NCBI RefSeq assembly: GCF_006539145.1
Contig: NZ_BJML01000006.1
Location: 166,926 to 230,925, forward strand
DNA from: Microbacterium testaceum
Lineage (GTDB): Bacteria > Actinomycetota > Actinomycetes > Actinomycetales > Microbacteriaceae
Length of the DNA stretch: 64,000 nt
Direction of reading: 5' to 3'
The position numbers were made by a program, and so were the translations under genes. Shown piece by piece: positions 25,587-36,067 of the stretch; positions within the stretch are counted from its first letter, which is position 1; each line of letters opens with the position of its first letter. Below the pieces are notes generated by a model. The model saw only the letters and a program-made list of their open reading frames with translations. It was not told the origin of the DNA and did not search any database.

Positions 25587-25607
25587 GTCAGCGAGGCGCA
25601 GTCTCGC
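25587..25607. repeat. Imperfect palindrome GTCAGCGAG-N7-CTCGC, copy 1
   Basis: GTCAGCGAG (25587-25595) faces CTCGC (25603-25607). Related palindromes lie 2.4 kb away, beyond fba. The rest of the 370-bp stretch between the small membrane protein and glpX holds no gene that I can support. Confidence 0.5.
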
Positions 25608-25634
25608 GATCAGAGGCGTCCCAGACAGGAAGCC

Positions 25635-25684
25635 TGACGTCAACGCAACGACGTCAACGCAATGACGTCAGCGCAATGACATCG
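25635..25684 (+). repeat. 14-bp tandem repeat, about 3.5 copies
   Basis: Three full, contiguous copies of YGACGTCARCGCAA (25635-25648, 25649-25662, 25663-25676) and a partial fourth (TGACATCG). It lies 25 bp beyond the 3' end of glpX in otherwise gene-free sequence. The core TGACGTCAGCG recurs in the palindrome at 27986-27996. Confidence 0.75.
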
Positions 25685-25708
25685 ACCCCGAAGCGTCAGC
25701 CCGGAGCG

Positions 25709-26698
25709 TCACAGCCATTTCGACGTCAAGTGCTCCGACGAGATGCGGCGCAGGGTGCCCGAGGCGCCGCGAAGCACGACGCTCTCCGTGTACAGGAAGT
25801 CACCCTCGCGGCGAACACCCTGGACGAGCTGTCCGTCGGTCACGCCGGTCGCGACGAAGATCGTGTTCTTGCCCTTCACCAAGCCATCGGCCTCGTACAC
25901 CTCGCCGTCGACCTGGAGTCCGGCATCTCGGCCCTTCTCCTTCTCGTCGTCGTTGCGCGGGGCAAGGACGCCCTGGATGTGCCCGCCGAGAGCCTTGATG
26001 GCGCACGCGGTCACGATGCCCTCGGGGCTTCCGCCGACGCCGACGCACATGTCGGTGCGAGCGTTGTGACGAGCGGCGTTGATGCCACCGGCGACGTCGC
26101 CGTCGCTCATGAGGCGGGTTCCCGCGCCGGCCTCGCGGATCTCGGCGATGAGCTTCTCGTGGCGCGGCCGATTCAGCACCGACACGACGATCTCATCGAC
26201 GGGCTTGCCCAGCGCCTTCGCGAGCAAGCGGATGTTCTCGGCGATCGGGAGGCGGATGTCGACGACGCCGACACCGGCGGGGCCCGTGACGAGCTTGTCC
26301 ATGTAGAAGACGCTCGACGCGTCGAGCATGGTGCCCTGGTCCGACACGGCGATGACCGAGAGGGCGTTCTGGCGGCCTGCGGCGGTCAGCGAGGTGCCAT
26401 CGATGGGGTCGACGGCCACGTCGCACTGCGGCCCACGGCCGCTGCCGACGCGCTCACCGTTGTAGAGCATGGGCGCGTTGTCCTTCTCGCCCTCGCCGAT
26501 CACGATCGTGCCGTCGAAGTTGACGGTGCTGAAGAACGCGCGCATCGCGTCGACGGCTGCACCGTCGGCGGCCTCTTTGTCGCCCCGGCCGATGAAGGGA
26601 ACGGCGCGGATGGACGCCGCCTCGGTCGCTCTCACCAGCTCGAGCGCCAGGTTGCGGTCGGGGTGCAAAGGGCTCATGTCGGCAGTCAGGCTCACCAT
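25709..26698 (-). CDS. glpX: Class II fructose-1,6-bisphosphatase GlpX
   Basis: 329 aa. Dephosphorylates fructose 1,6-bisphosphate in gluconeogenesis. Family landmarks: IRAVPFIGRGDKEAADGAAVDAMR, GTIVIGEGEKDNAPMLYNGE (metal and substrate ligands), AVDPIDGTSL, DIRLPIAENIR, RLMSDGDVAGGI and GGSPEGIVTACAIKALGG. Li+-sensitive FBPase signature DPIDGT is intact. The ATG at 26698 has TACAGT 12 bp upstream, indicating a leaderless mRNA. It is divergent from fba, its reverse-direction partner in the hexose bisphosphate node. Confidence 0.96.
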   Translation of the reverse strand: MVSLTADMSPLHPDRNLALELVRATEAASIRAVPFIGRGDKEAADGAAVDAMRAFFSTVNFDGTIVIGEGEKDNAPMLYNGERVGSGRGPQCDVAVDPIDGTSLTAAGRQNALSVIAVSDQGTMLDASSVFYMDKLVTGPAGVGVVDIRLPIAENIRLLAKALGKPVDEIVVSVLNRPRHEKLIAEIREAGAGTRLMSDGDVAGGINAARHNARTDMCVGVGGSPEGIVTACAIKALGGHIQGVLAPRNDDEKEKGRDAGLQVDGEVYEADGLVKGKNTIFVATGVTDGQLVQGVRREGDFLYTESVVLRGASGTLRRISSEHLTSKWL

Positions 26699-26704
26699 GC
26701 GGCC

Positions 26705-26710
26705 ACTGTA
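26705..26710 (-). promoter_or_regulatory. Leaderless-type -10 box (TACAGT) of glpX
   Basis: TACAGT on the minus strand begins 12 bp before the ATG at 26698, within the 177-bp glpX-fba divergent region. Confidence 0.45.
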
Positions 26711-26836
26711 TCCAGCGAAGCGTGGACAATCGCCGGTTTTGACCGGATGTGCAACGAAGGAATCGCCATTCTTAACGGTTCGACAGAACTGCCCCGTTCC
26801 TGCCGCGCCCGCCGCATCACGATCCGGTGGCTTCGC

Positions 26837-26868
26837 TAGAGTGACGGTGTCCCGACAACACCAAGGAG
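26837..26868 (+). promoter_or_regulatory. fba -10 box (TAGAGT) and strong ribosome-binding site
   Basis: TAGAGT (26837-26842) is followed by an mRNA leader of roughly 25-30 nt with AAGGAG at 26863-26868, 7 bp before the ATG. Unlike most single genes here, fba carries a true leader, fitting high expression. Confidence 0.5.
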
Positions 26869-26875
26869 CACCTCC

Positions 26876-27904
<1,029 letters not shown>

Positions 27905-27920
27905 CCCAGCGCGTTTGCAC

Positions 27921-27950
27921 GAACGCCCCGGCTCTCCCGCCGGGGCGTTC
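27921..27950 (+). terminator. Terminator of fba
   Basis: Perfect 11-bp stem GAACGCCCCGG / CCGGGGCGTTC with an 8-nt loop, 16 bp after the stop. Confidence 0.8.
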
Positions 27951-27988
27951 GTCGTTTCCGGATGCCGCGCCCCGGGCCGGGCGCTTGA

Positions 27989-28015
27989 CGTCAGCGAGAC
28001 GACATCTCGCTGACG
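27989..28015. repeat. Perfect palindrome CGTCAGCGAGA-N5-TCTCGCTGACG
   Basis: Exact 11-bp arms (27989-27999 and 28005-28015) around CGACA. It sits in the gap between fba and the MOSC gene, beyond the fba terminator, and shares the TGACGTCAGCG core with the tandem repeat upstream of glpX's 3' side. Confidence 0.75.
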
Positions 28016-28041
28016 ATTCGGCGTCGGACTGCATCCGAGAT

Positions 28042-28062
28042 GTCAGCGAGATGCTGTCTCGC
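28042..28062. repeat. Imperfect palindrome GTCAGCGAGA-N5-TCTCGC, second copy right of fba
   Basis: GTCAGCGAGA (28042-28051), loop TGCTG, TCTCGC (28057-28062). Same left arm as the perfect palindrome 43 bp away; the outer four bases of the right arm have diverged. Confidence 0.6.
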
Positions 28063-28091
28063 GTGCCCTCCGCCCGTCCGGCAACAGCGAC

Positions 28092-28637
28092 TCAGCTGCG
28101 GTACGCCTCGAGCACCGTGGGGGCACCCTCGGGCGACGACAGCACCTCGATGGCATCCCCCGCCCGGATCTCGCCGGCACGGCGAACGCGCAGGTAGGCG
28201 CCGAGTCGCCCCTCGTCGGAGAACCGCTTCACCCAGCCGCGCGCCGCCGAACCGCCGACCCATCGCGCGAACGTCGCGCACGGGGTGCGGGGCATCGTGA
28301 CCTCGACCTCGACGGTGTCGCCGATGCGCCAGATCTCTCCGATGCGCGCGCCGTTGACGTCGAGCCCCTCCACGCGCAGGTTCTCACCGAACCAGCCCGG
28401 GTGCAGCTCGCGATCCAGCTCGCCCTCCCAGAACGCGGCGTCCTCGGTGGCGTAGGCGTACACCGCCTTGTCGGGCCCACCGTGGTGCTTGCGACTCGCC
28501 TGCACGTCGGAGCGGATGCCGAGCTTGCCGACGCGCACGCTTCCCTCGACGGCACGCTTGTCGATCGCCGTCACCCCGACGGATCCGGAATCCGGGTGCA
28601 GGCTGTGGACGGCGCAGACGGCGACGAGTCGAGGCAT
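28092..28637 (-). CDS. MOSC domain protein (YiiM-like)
   Basis: 181 aa MOSC-type protein: the single domain includes RKHHGGPDKAVYAYA, the LHPGWFGENLRVEGLDVNGARIGEIWRIGD core and the conserved cysteine in PRTPCATF. MOSC proteins bind molybdenum cofactor via sulfur chemistry; YiiM homologues take part in N-hydroxylated-base detoxification, but the specific substrate is not evident here. TAGCAT starts 12 bp before the ATG (leaderless). No molybdenum genes are adjacent. Confidence 0.9.
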   Translation of the reverse strand: MPRLVAVCAVHSLHPDSGSVGVTAIDKRAVEGSVRVGKLGIRSDVQASRKHHGGPDKAVYAYATEDAAFWEGELDRELHPGWFGENLRVEGLDVNGARIGEIWRIGDTVEVEVTMPRTPCATFARWVGGSAARGWVKRFSDEGRLGAYLRVRRAGEIRAGDAIEVLSSPEGAPTVLEAYRS

Positions 28638-28681
28638 GGACCGATGCTAAAGCGTACGAAGCCGACGCATGCGCGCAGGAC

Positions 28682-29380
28682 TCAGCCGAACTCCCGCCGC
28701 ATCACGACGGTGTCGCCGTCGAGAGAGCGGATCTCGACCGCCCCGATGTTCGAGGCAGAGAGATCCGTGCCGGCGCTCAGCTCGGTGGTCGACCCCGGAT
28801 CGGCACGCCACGTCGAGAGCACGCTCGTCGTGCCCGCGTCGTCGGTGATGGCCAGGGCATACGGCCAGCCACCGGGAGGAGCATCGAGCACCTGCCCGGT
28901 GTACTGGCAGACGAGGTCGATGCGGGTTCCCCACGGGGCAGACGTGAGCTTCACCGAGGCTTCCAGCGGCGCTCCGGCGACGTCGTCGAGGGCGTACACC
29001 GTCCCCGTCGACTGCTGCACCGCGCTGTTCACGGCGAACACGCTCGGTACCGCGACGGCGACCAGGGCGATGGATGCGGCGAGCGTCCACACCGTGAGGC
29101 GGCGCTTGCGCCGACGTCGGGCGACCTCGACGACGCGTCCGCGCAGGGCCGGGTCGGGCGAGGCGAGCGGGATGGGGCCGGTCGTCGGGCTCAGGGCTCG
29201 AGCCCGCTCGGGGGACAGCCGCGACAGCAGTCCCGCGGCGGGAGCGAGCTCGGCGACGGACGCGCGGCAGGCGGCGCACACCGCGAGGTGGGCTTCGAAC
29301 TCGGCGCGGTCGGATGCGCACAGCGCCCCGAGCACGTAGGCGCCGTCCGACATCGACAGACGTTCGTGATCGTCGTTCAT
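28682..29380 (-). CDS. Anti-sigma factor, RskA-like with zinc-binding N-terminus
   Basis: 232 aa. The cytoplasmic N-terminus has the ZAS-type H-x3-C-x2-C motif in HLAVCAACR (His31, Cys35, Cys38), followed by a linker, a single membrane helix (about 96-118, LTVWTLAASIALVAVAVPSVF) and an extracytoplasmic C-terminal domain like that of RskA. It should hold the adjacent ECF sigma factor inactive until a membrane or redox signal releases it. Its ATG overlaps the sigma stop (ATGA), the usual way to couple sigma and anti-sigma amounts. Confidence 0.9.
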   Translation of the reverse strand: MNDDHERLSMSDGAYVLGALCASDRAEFEAHLAVCAACRASVAELAPAAGLLSRLSPERARALSPTTGPIPLASPDPALRGRVVEVARRRRKRRLTVWTLAASIALVAVAVPSVFAVNSAVQQSTGTVYALDDVAGAPLEASVKLTSAPWGTRIDLVCQYTGQVLDAPPGGWPYALAITDDAGTTSVLSTWRADPGSTTELSAGTDLSASNIGAVEIRSLDGDTVVMRREFG

Positions 29381-29880
29381 CGGGTCACCCCCCTTTCCTG
29401 CAGCGCGAGCCGCAATGCCCGCACCGCGTAATGCAGTCGCGATTTGACGGTTCCGGCCGGGATGCCGAGCTCCTCGGCGGCCTGAGCGACGCTGCGCCCA
29501 CCGTAGTAAGCGCTGACGATGACGGCGCGGTGGTCAGGAGTCAGGGTGGCGAGCGCCTCTTCCACGAGGAGGGCGTCGAACATCGCGTCGGTGTCGTCGT
29601 CGCGGACGACCTCGGGCAGTTCGTCGACCGGATGCTCGTGCCGACGCCGCGCGCTGCGCGCTTCGTCGATGACGAGGTTGCGGGCCACGGTGTACATCCA
29701 CGAGCGCAGCGTCGCGGGATCGTCGCTCATGACCCGCGGGGTCCGCCAGGCGCGCAGCAGCGTCTCCTGCACCACGTCGTCGGCCCCCGCATGGTCGCCG
29801 GTCAGGCTCACGACGTACCGCCAGACGGGAGTCGCGTGCGCGTCGTACAGCGCGGTCAGTTGCGCGTGATCGTCTCGCAC
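29377..29880 (-). CDS. ECF RNA polymerase sigma factor (SigK-like group)
   Basis: 167 aa. Region 2 (ALYDAHATPVWRYVVSLTGDHAGADDVVQETLLRAW, then LRSWMYTVARNLVIDEARSARRR) and region 4 (EEALATLTPDHRAVIVSAYYGGRSVAQAAEELGIPAGTVKSRLHYAVRAL) are both complete. The GTG at 29880 is chosen because GAGGGGA lies about 8 bp upstream and the protein then begins at region 2; longer readings are Arg-rich. With the overlapping RskA-type anti-sigma gene it forms a signalling pair responding to an extracytoplasmic or redox cue; the regulon is unknown. Confidence 0.92.
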   Translation of the reverse strand: MRDDHAQLTALYDAHATPVWRYVVSLTGDHAGADDVVQETLLRAWRTPRVMSDDPATLRSWMYTVARNLVIDEARSARRRHEHPVDELPEVVRDDDTDAMFDALLVEEALATLTPDHRAVIVSAYYGGRSVAQAAEELGIPAGTVKSRLHYAVRALRLALQERGVTR

Positions 29881-29935
29881 CGCGGCATCCCCTCTCCCTC
29901 TTCTTCTAGGAACACGGGATGCCGCGCGGAACGGT

Positions 29936-30520
29936 TCAGTTCGAGACGCTGCCCATGACGGCCGATAAGAACTGCGGATCACTCGCCATGCCGACCAGAG
30001 AAAGGACGGCGGCGATGACCGTGCTGACCAGCGCCCCGACGATGGGGATCCAGAACGAGATACGCCCGCGCTTCATGGACCGCCAGGTGAACATCGCCGT
30101 GAGCAGCCATCCGATGCCGGTGACGGCCGCGGCCGCGGCGCCCCAGAGATATCCGGCCGTGAGGTTCGTGAACGTCGCATCGACCCGGAAGACCCGGGCG
30201 AAGTTGTTCGCGTACTCGGGGAAGTTGAGCAGCTGGATGATGCTGGTGACGACCGAGAACAGACCGTAGATGAGCAGGCCGAACGTCACGATCCGGTCGA
30301 TCTGCCCGCCGCGGGTGGTGGGGACGGGCATCGGCGCAGGCTTCGCCGCGGAGCTCGATAAGGCGACCGGCTCCGGCTGAGGGGCGACCCCGGCCTCGAG
30401 GGCCTCGGTCACCTCGGGACGCCGGATGCGCGCGCGCTGCTCTTCGGGCGTGGCGTACTCGCCGTACTGCGGGCGGGGACGGGCCTCGTCGGAGGGGGTG
30501 CGCGGATCGGTGTCGCTCAC
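29936..30520 (-). CDS. DUF6264-like membrane protein
   Basis: 194 aa. A polar Pro/Arg-rich N-terminus (1-70) precedes three or four hydrophobic helices (about 78-98, 120-145, 160-182), including [23 protein letters not shown] and [20 protein letters not shown]. This layout matches a family of uncharacterised Microbacteriaceae membrane proteins found next to ispH (DUF6264-like, named from memory). The GTG start overlaps the ispH stop (GTGA), so it is translated from the ispH message. No catalytic motif is visible. Confidence 0.75.
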   Translation of the reverse strand: MSDTDPRTPSDEARPRPQYGEYATPEEQRARIRRPEVTEALEAGVAPQPEPVALSSSAAKPAPMPVPTTRGGQIDRIVTFGLLIYGLFSVVTSIIQLLNFPEYANNFARVFRVDATFTNLTAGYLWGAAAAAVTGIGWLLTAMFTWRSMKRGRISFWIPIVGALVSTVIAAVLSLVGMASDPQFLSAVMGSVSN

Positions 30521-31578
30521 GCCCGACCCCGGCCGCCCAGCGCGCGCTCGTCGCGTTTGCCGGTGGCATCCTGCCGCAGCTCTTTGGGCAACGAGAAGAT
30601 CAGGTCTTCTTCGGCCGTGCGCACCTCTTCGATATCGCGGTAGCCGGCGCCGGCGAGCTCGTCGAGCACCTCTGTCACGAGGACCTCGGGAACCGACGCA
30701 CCGCTGGTGACGCCGACCGTCTCGACCCCCTCGAGCCACTCCTGCTTGACCTCGTCGACGTAATCGACGCGGTACGCGGCCTTGGCCCCGTGCTCGAGGG
30801 CCACCTCGACCAGGCGGACGCTGTTGGAACTGTTCGCCGAACCGACGACGATCACGAGGTCGGCGCCGACGGCGACCTTCTTGATCGCGACCTGGCGGTT
30901 CTGGGTGGCGTAGCAGATGTCGTCCGACGGCGGATCCTGCAGCTGCGGGAAGCGCTCGCGCAGACGCCGCACGGTCTCCATCGTCTCGTCGACAGACAGC
31001 GTGGTCTGCGAGAGCCACACGACCTTCGAGGGGTCGCGCACCTCGATCGTGTCGGCGTGGTCGGGAGAGTTCACGACGGTGACGTGCTCGGGAGCCTCAC
31101 CGGCGGTGCCCTCGACCTCCTCGTGTCCCTCGTGGCCGATCAGCAGGATCTCGAAGTCGTCACGGGCGAAGCGCACGGCCTCGCGGTGCACCTTCGTCAC
31201 GAGGGGGCACGTGGCGTCGATGGCCTGAAGACCCCGGTCGGATGCCGCGGACACGACGGCGGGCGACACGCCGTGCGCGCTGAAGACGACGTGGGCGCCC
31301 GAGGGAACCTCGTCGACCTCTTCGACGAAGATCGCGCCCTTCTTCTCGAGCTCCGTCACGACGTGGATGTTGTGCACGATCTGCTTGCGCACGTACACCG
31401 GGGCACCGTAGCGCTCCAGGGCCTTCTCGACGGCGATGACCGCGCGGTCCACGCCGGCGCAATAGCCGCGGGGCGCGGCCAGCAGGACCTTCTTCTGGCC
31501 CTTCACGGGGATATCCTGGAGCCGCCCGCGTCGACCCGGGATACGGGGAACGGGCAGGTGGACGGCAGGTGAGCTCAC
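30517..31578 (-). CDS. ispH: 4-hydroxy-3-methylbut-2-enyl diphosphate reductase IspH
   Basis: 353 aa Fe-S enzyme of the non-mevalonate pathway, reducing HMBPP to IPP and DMAPP. The three cluster cysteines are in [12 protein letters not shown] (Cys40), [11 protein letters not shown] (Cys124) and [11 protein letters not shown] (Cys222); AHGVSP and [11 protein letters not shown] supply substrate-binding histidines, [11 protein letters not shown] the phosphate site. The GTG at 31578 is preferred because TAGAAT lies 12 bp upstream (leaderless); a GTG at 31506 would remove 24 N-terminal residues. The start overlaps the 5' region of xseA, which runs the other way. Confidence 0.96.
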   Translation of the reverse strand: MSSPAVHLPVPRIPGRRGRLQDIPVKGQKKVLLAAPRGYCAGVDRAVIAVEKALERYGAPVYVRKQIVHNIHVVTELEKKGAIFVEEVDEVPSGAHVVFSAHGVSPAVVSAASDRGLQAIDATCPLVTKVHREAVRFARDDFEILLIGHEGHEEVEGTAGEAPEHVTVVNSPDHADTIEVRDPSKVVWLSQTTLSVDETMETVRRLRERFPQLQDPPSDDICYATQNRQVAIKKVAVGADLVIVVGSANSSNSVRLVEVALEHGAKAAYRVDYVDEVKQEWLEGVETVGVTSGASVPEVLVTEVLDELAGAGYRDIEEVRTAEEDLIFSLPKELRQDATGKRDERALGGRGRA

Positions 31579-31584
31579 CCCTCG

Positions 31585-31590
31585 ATTCTA
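31585..31590 (-). promoter_or_regulatory. Leaderless-type -10 box (TAGAAT) of ispH
   Basis: TAGAAT on the minus strand begins 12 bp before the GTG at 31578. It decides the longer ispH start. The 12-bp palindrome GGTGAGCTCACC (31568-31579) straddles the same start codon. Confidence 0.5.
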
Positions 31591-31643
31591 CCGGGACGCC
31601 CCTGAACACCGGCCGAACCGGCCACCTCGACCCTCCGGAGACC

Positions 31644-33038
31644 ATGACCTCGTTCCAGCCCGAGACCATCGCGGGCCAGGCCCCGCCCGCCGACAGCGTG
31701 CACCCCCGTGACTCGAGCACCGACGCCCCCACCTCGGTCTCGCGCCTGAACGACACCATCCGCGGCTTCATCGAACGCTGGGGGTCTGTCTGGGTCGAGG
31801 GCGAGATCACCTCGTTCAACCGCCGCGGCGGCAACGTCTTCGGTCGCCTCAAAGACCTCGGCACGGAATCGACGGTGGCCTTCCGCATCTGGTCGAGCAC
31901 CCTCAACCGTCTGCCGAAAGACCTCAAGGTCGGCGACCATGTCGTCGCGTGTGTGAAGGCCGACTACTTCCCGCGCACCGGTGACTTCTCGTTCGCGATC
32001 TCGGCAATGCGGCACGTGGGTCTCGGCGAACAGCTCGAGCGTCTGGAGCGGCTCCGCGTCCAGCTGCGCTCCGAGGGCCTGTTCGATCCGGTCCGCAAGA
32101 AGAAGCTGCCCTTCCTCCCCCACTGCATCGGTCTCATCACGGGCGAGAACTCGGACGCCGAGAAAGACGTCCATCGCAATGCCGAGCTGCGCTGGCCCCG
32201 CGTGCGCTTCCGCACCCAGCACGCCGCCGTCCAGGGCGACCGGTGCGTTCCCGAGACCCTCGCGGCCCTGAAGATCCTGGATGCCGACCCCGAGGTCGAC
32301 GTGATCGTGATCGCCCGCGGCGGCGGAGATCCGCAGACGCTGCTCGGCTTCAGCGACGAGCGATTGCTGCGCGCCGTGGCCGCGGCATCCACTCCGATCG
32401 TCAGCGCCATCGGACACGAGAACGACCGGCCGCTCCTCGACGAGGTGGCCGACGTGCGCGCCTCCACACCCACCGACGCCGCCAAGCGGGTGGTACCCGA
32501 CGTCAGCGAGCAGCGGGCACTCGTGTCGCAGCTGCGTGCCCGGCTCACGGGGCGTCTCACCCAACGCGTGCTGCACGACATCGCGCAGCTCGAGCAGATC
32601 CGTTCGCGACCGGCGCTGCGCACTCCCCATTCCATGCTCACTTCCCGCGCGCAGGAGCTATGGATGCTCTCGAACCGCGGACGCGACATCGTCGACCGCC
32701 GCATCGAGGCTGAGCGGCGACGCGCGAGCGAACTCGGCGCGGGGTTGCGCGCGCTCTCGCCGCTCGCGACGCTCGCCCGCGGCTACGCGATCGCGCAGCT
32801 CCCCGACGGCTCGGTGCTGCGCGACGCCGCTCACGCCCCGGCCGGGACCGCGCTTCGGCTCACCGTGGAGGAGGGCACGCTGGCCGCTCGCTCGGAGGGC
32901 GGCGTTCCCGACACGGTTCCACACGGGGCGTCGACCAGCGGCCGCGACACCGCGGACGACGCCGAGTCCTCGGCATCCGCCGATCGACCGCTCGACGACG
33001 AGGCACCCGGCGACGGGGTGTCGGTGGGGCGCGCCTAG
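31644..33038 (+). CDS. xseA: Exodeoxyribonuclease VII large subunit XseA
   Basis: 464 aa. Contains the N-terminal OB-fold ([30 protein letters not shown]..., ending [10 protein letters not shown]), then the catalytic Exonuc_VII_L domain with [79 protein letters not shown] (this GGG and GHExD block is diagnostic) and a coiled coil. ExoVII degrades single-stranded DNA from both ends. Start: ATG 31644 has GGAG 7 bp before it; an upstream GTG at 31569 would overlap ispH and add a low-complexity leader. Forms a unit with xseB. Confidence 0.94.
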   Translation: MTSFQPETIAGQAPPADSVHPRDSSTDAPTSVSRLNDTIRGFIERWGSVWVEGEITSFNRRGGNVFGRLKDLGTESTVAFRIWSSTLNRLPKDLKVGDHVVACVKADYFPRTGDFSFAISAMRHVGLGEQLERLERLRVQLRSEGLFDPVRKKKLPFLPHCIGLITGENSDAEKDVHRNAELRWPRVRFRTQHAAVQGDRCVPETLAALKILDADPEVDVIVIARGGGDPQTLLGFSDERLLRAVAAASTPIVSAIGHENDRPLLDEVADVRASTPTDAAKRVVPDVSEQRALVSQLRARLTGRLTQRVLHDIAQLEQIRSRPALRTPHSMLTSRAQELWMLSNRGRDIVDRRIEAERRRASELGAGLRALSPLATLARGYAIAQLPDGSVLRDAAHAPAGTALRLTVEEGTLAARSEGGVPDTVPHGASTSGRDTADDAESSASADRPLDDEAPGDGVSVGRA

Positions 33039-33041
33039 AAT
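33036..33041 (+). promoter_or_regulatory. Internal leaderless-type -10 box (TAGAAT) before xseB
   Basis: TAGAAT overlaps the xseA stop codon (TAG) and begins 13 bp before the xseB ATG at 33049, so xseB and the following genes may have their own start independent of xseA. Confidence 0.45.
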
Positions 33042-33048
33042 GGATGCC

Positions 33049-33276
33049 ATGACCGCGACGACCCCCGGCCCCGCCGTCGACGTCGCGACCCTGTCGTTCG
33101 AGCAGGCCCGCGACGAACTCGTGCGCGTGGTCGCCGAGCTCGAGCAGGGCGCTCCGACCCTCGAAGAGTCGCTGGCGCTCTGGGAGCGCGGCGAGAAGCT
33201 CTACGCCCGCTGCGAGGAGTGGCTGCTCGGCGCGAAGCGCCGCCTCGACGCCGCCCGCGGCGAGGGTGACGACTGA
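33049..33276 (+). CDS. xseB: Exodeoxyribonuclease VII small subunit XseB
   Basis: 75 aa. The helical-hairpin domain [45 protein letters not shown] matches the small subunit, several copies of which bind each XseA. An in-frame ATG at 33040 is possible but would be only 4 bp after a putative -10 box; 33049 is preferred. The stop overlaps the ATG of the next gene (TGATG). Confidence 0.93.
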   Translation: MTATTPGPAVDVATLSFEQARDELVRVVAELEQGAPTLEESLALWERGEKLYARCEEWLLGAKRRLDAARGEGDD

Positions 33277-33908
33277 TGGCTCGCGTCGTCGCCCATCTCG
33301 GTCGCCCCGAAACCCCGCAGGAAGCGGCCGATCGCAAGGCCGAGTCCTCGCGTCGGTACCGGTCCAGCAAGACGTTCCGCAACCTCATCGCGGCACTCAT
33401 CGTGACGGTCGGCGTCGTGCTCGTCGTCGTCGCGGCCGTGCCCCGCGGCGAGCCGGCTCCCCGCCCCGACATCGACGTCGCCGCCCTCGCGGCCGAGATG
33501 CAGAGCGACCTGGGTCGACCGGTGCTCTCCCCCTCCCTCGGCGAGGGATGGCGCGTCAACCAGGCCAGCACCGAGGGCGTCGGCGGCACCGAGGCGTGGA
33601 CCATGGTCTACGTCCGCTCGGGCGAGAGCGGATTCCTCCGCGTCGCGCAGGGCTTCGAGGCAGACGAGACGTGGGTCGGACAGGTGCTCGACGGCACCCG
33701 CAGCACCGAGACCATCGAGATCGACGGCATCACGTGGAACGTGTACCGCCCGTCGAACCCGTCCGGCACCGGGAACATCGACTACGCCCTCGCCACCCCG
33801 GCCGGGCCCGACTACGTGCTCGTCTACGGCGATGCCGCCCCCGAGACCGCGGCGCTGGCCGCCGCGTCCGTCACATCGCAGATCGAGCAGTTGAGAGAGG
33901 TCCCGTGA
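33276..33908 (+). CDS. DUF4245 membrane-anchored protein
   Basis: 210 aa. One N-terminal helix (about 35-54, LIAALIVTVGVVLVVVAAVP) places the rest outside. The extracellular domain (about 60-210; YRPSNPSGTGNIDYALA, ITWNVYRPS) fits DUF4245, an actinobacterial family of unknown function usually found next to xseB. Start codon overlaps the xseB stop, and its own stop overlaps the carbonic anhydrase start, so the four genes form one coupled unit. Confidence 0.88.
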   Translation: MARVVAHLGRPETPQEAADRKAESSRRYRSSKTFRNLIAALIVTVGVVLVVVAAVPRGEPAPRPDIDVAALAAEMQSDLGRPVLSPSLGEGWRVNQASTEGVGGTEAWTMVYVRSGESGFLRVAQGFEADETWVGQVLDGTRSTETIEIDGITWNVYRPSNPSGTGNIDYALATPAGPDYVLVYGDAAPETAALAAASVTSQIEQLREVP

Positions 33909-34591
33909 GCGAGCGCATGACCCCCCGGCAGGTCTGGCGGCAGATGGTGGAGGGCAACGAACGTTTCGTCTCGGGCGCCCCCGCTCACCCGCGTCAAGAC
34001 GTCGAGCGCCGAACCGAGCTCGCGAGCTCGCAGCACCCCACGGCGGCGCTGTTCGGCTGCTCCGACTCTCGCCTCGCGGCCGAGATCATCTTCGACGAGG
34101 GCCTCGGCGACCTGTTCGTCGTGCGCAACGCCGGTCAGGTCATCTCCGACTCGGTCATCGGCAGCCTCGAGTACGCCGTGGGCGTGCTGGAAGTCCCCCT
34201 GATCGTGGTGCTCGCGCACGACGCGTGCGGCGCCGTCGGCGCGGCCATCGAGAGCACGGGCGTCGACGCCCCGACCCTCCCCGCCTACATCTGGCGGCAG
34301 ATCGCGCCCATCGTCCCGGCTGTGCGACGCGTGCAGCGCGCCTCCGCCGTCGACGGTCACCTCCCCGACGCCGTCGACCCCGAGCTTGTGGGTCGCGAGC
34401 ACCTCCGCCACACGGTGGGCGAGCTGTTGCGCGCCTCCGAACTGATCAGCGAGGCCGTGGCCGAGGGGCGCACCGCCGTGGTCGGAGCGAATTACCGCCT
34501 CGATGAGGGCGAAGCCTTCCCCGTCGTCATCGTGGGCGATGTCGACGACCCCCGCGTCGACGACCCGCGCGTCGAAGACGCCCGCATCTGA
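33905..34591 (+). CDS. Beta-class carbonic anhydrase
   Basis: 228 aa. Reversible CO2 hydration in the cytoplasm. Zinc ligands are present: Cys52 and Asp54 in GCSDSR, and His105 and Cys108 in [27 protein letters not shown] is the dimer-forming core. The last 15 residues contain a short repeated motif (DDPRV twice, then EDARI) of unknown purpose. GTG start overlaps the DUF4245 stop (GTGA). It could furnish bicarbonate to the PEP carboxylase encoded at 60.8 kb. Confidence 0.94.
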   Translation: MSERMTPRQVWRQMVEGNERFVSGAPAHPRQDVERRTELASSQHPTAALFGCSDSRLAAEIIFDEGLGDLFVVRNAGQVISDSVIGSLEYAVGVLEVPLIVVLAHDACGAVGAAIESTGVDAPTLPAYIWRQIAPIVPAVRRVQRASAVDGHLPDAVDPELVGREHLRHTVGELLRASELISEAVAEGRTAVVGANYRLDEGEAFPVVIVGDVDDPRVDDPRVEDARI

Positions 34592-34623
34592 CAACCCAAC
34601 GAACGACCCGGAGGAACAACGAC

Positions 34624-36018
<1,395 letters not shown>

Positions 36019-36067
36019 TCGGGCCCACTGGCACATCCGCGACGCCGAGGCGCGCCATAATCAGAGG

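Noticed and set aside
25635..25684. CRISPR array
   Set aside because: Units are only 14 bp, directly abutting without spacers; no cas genes are present.
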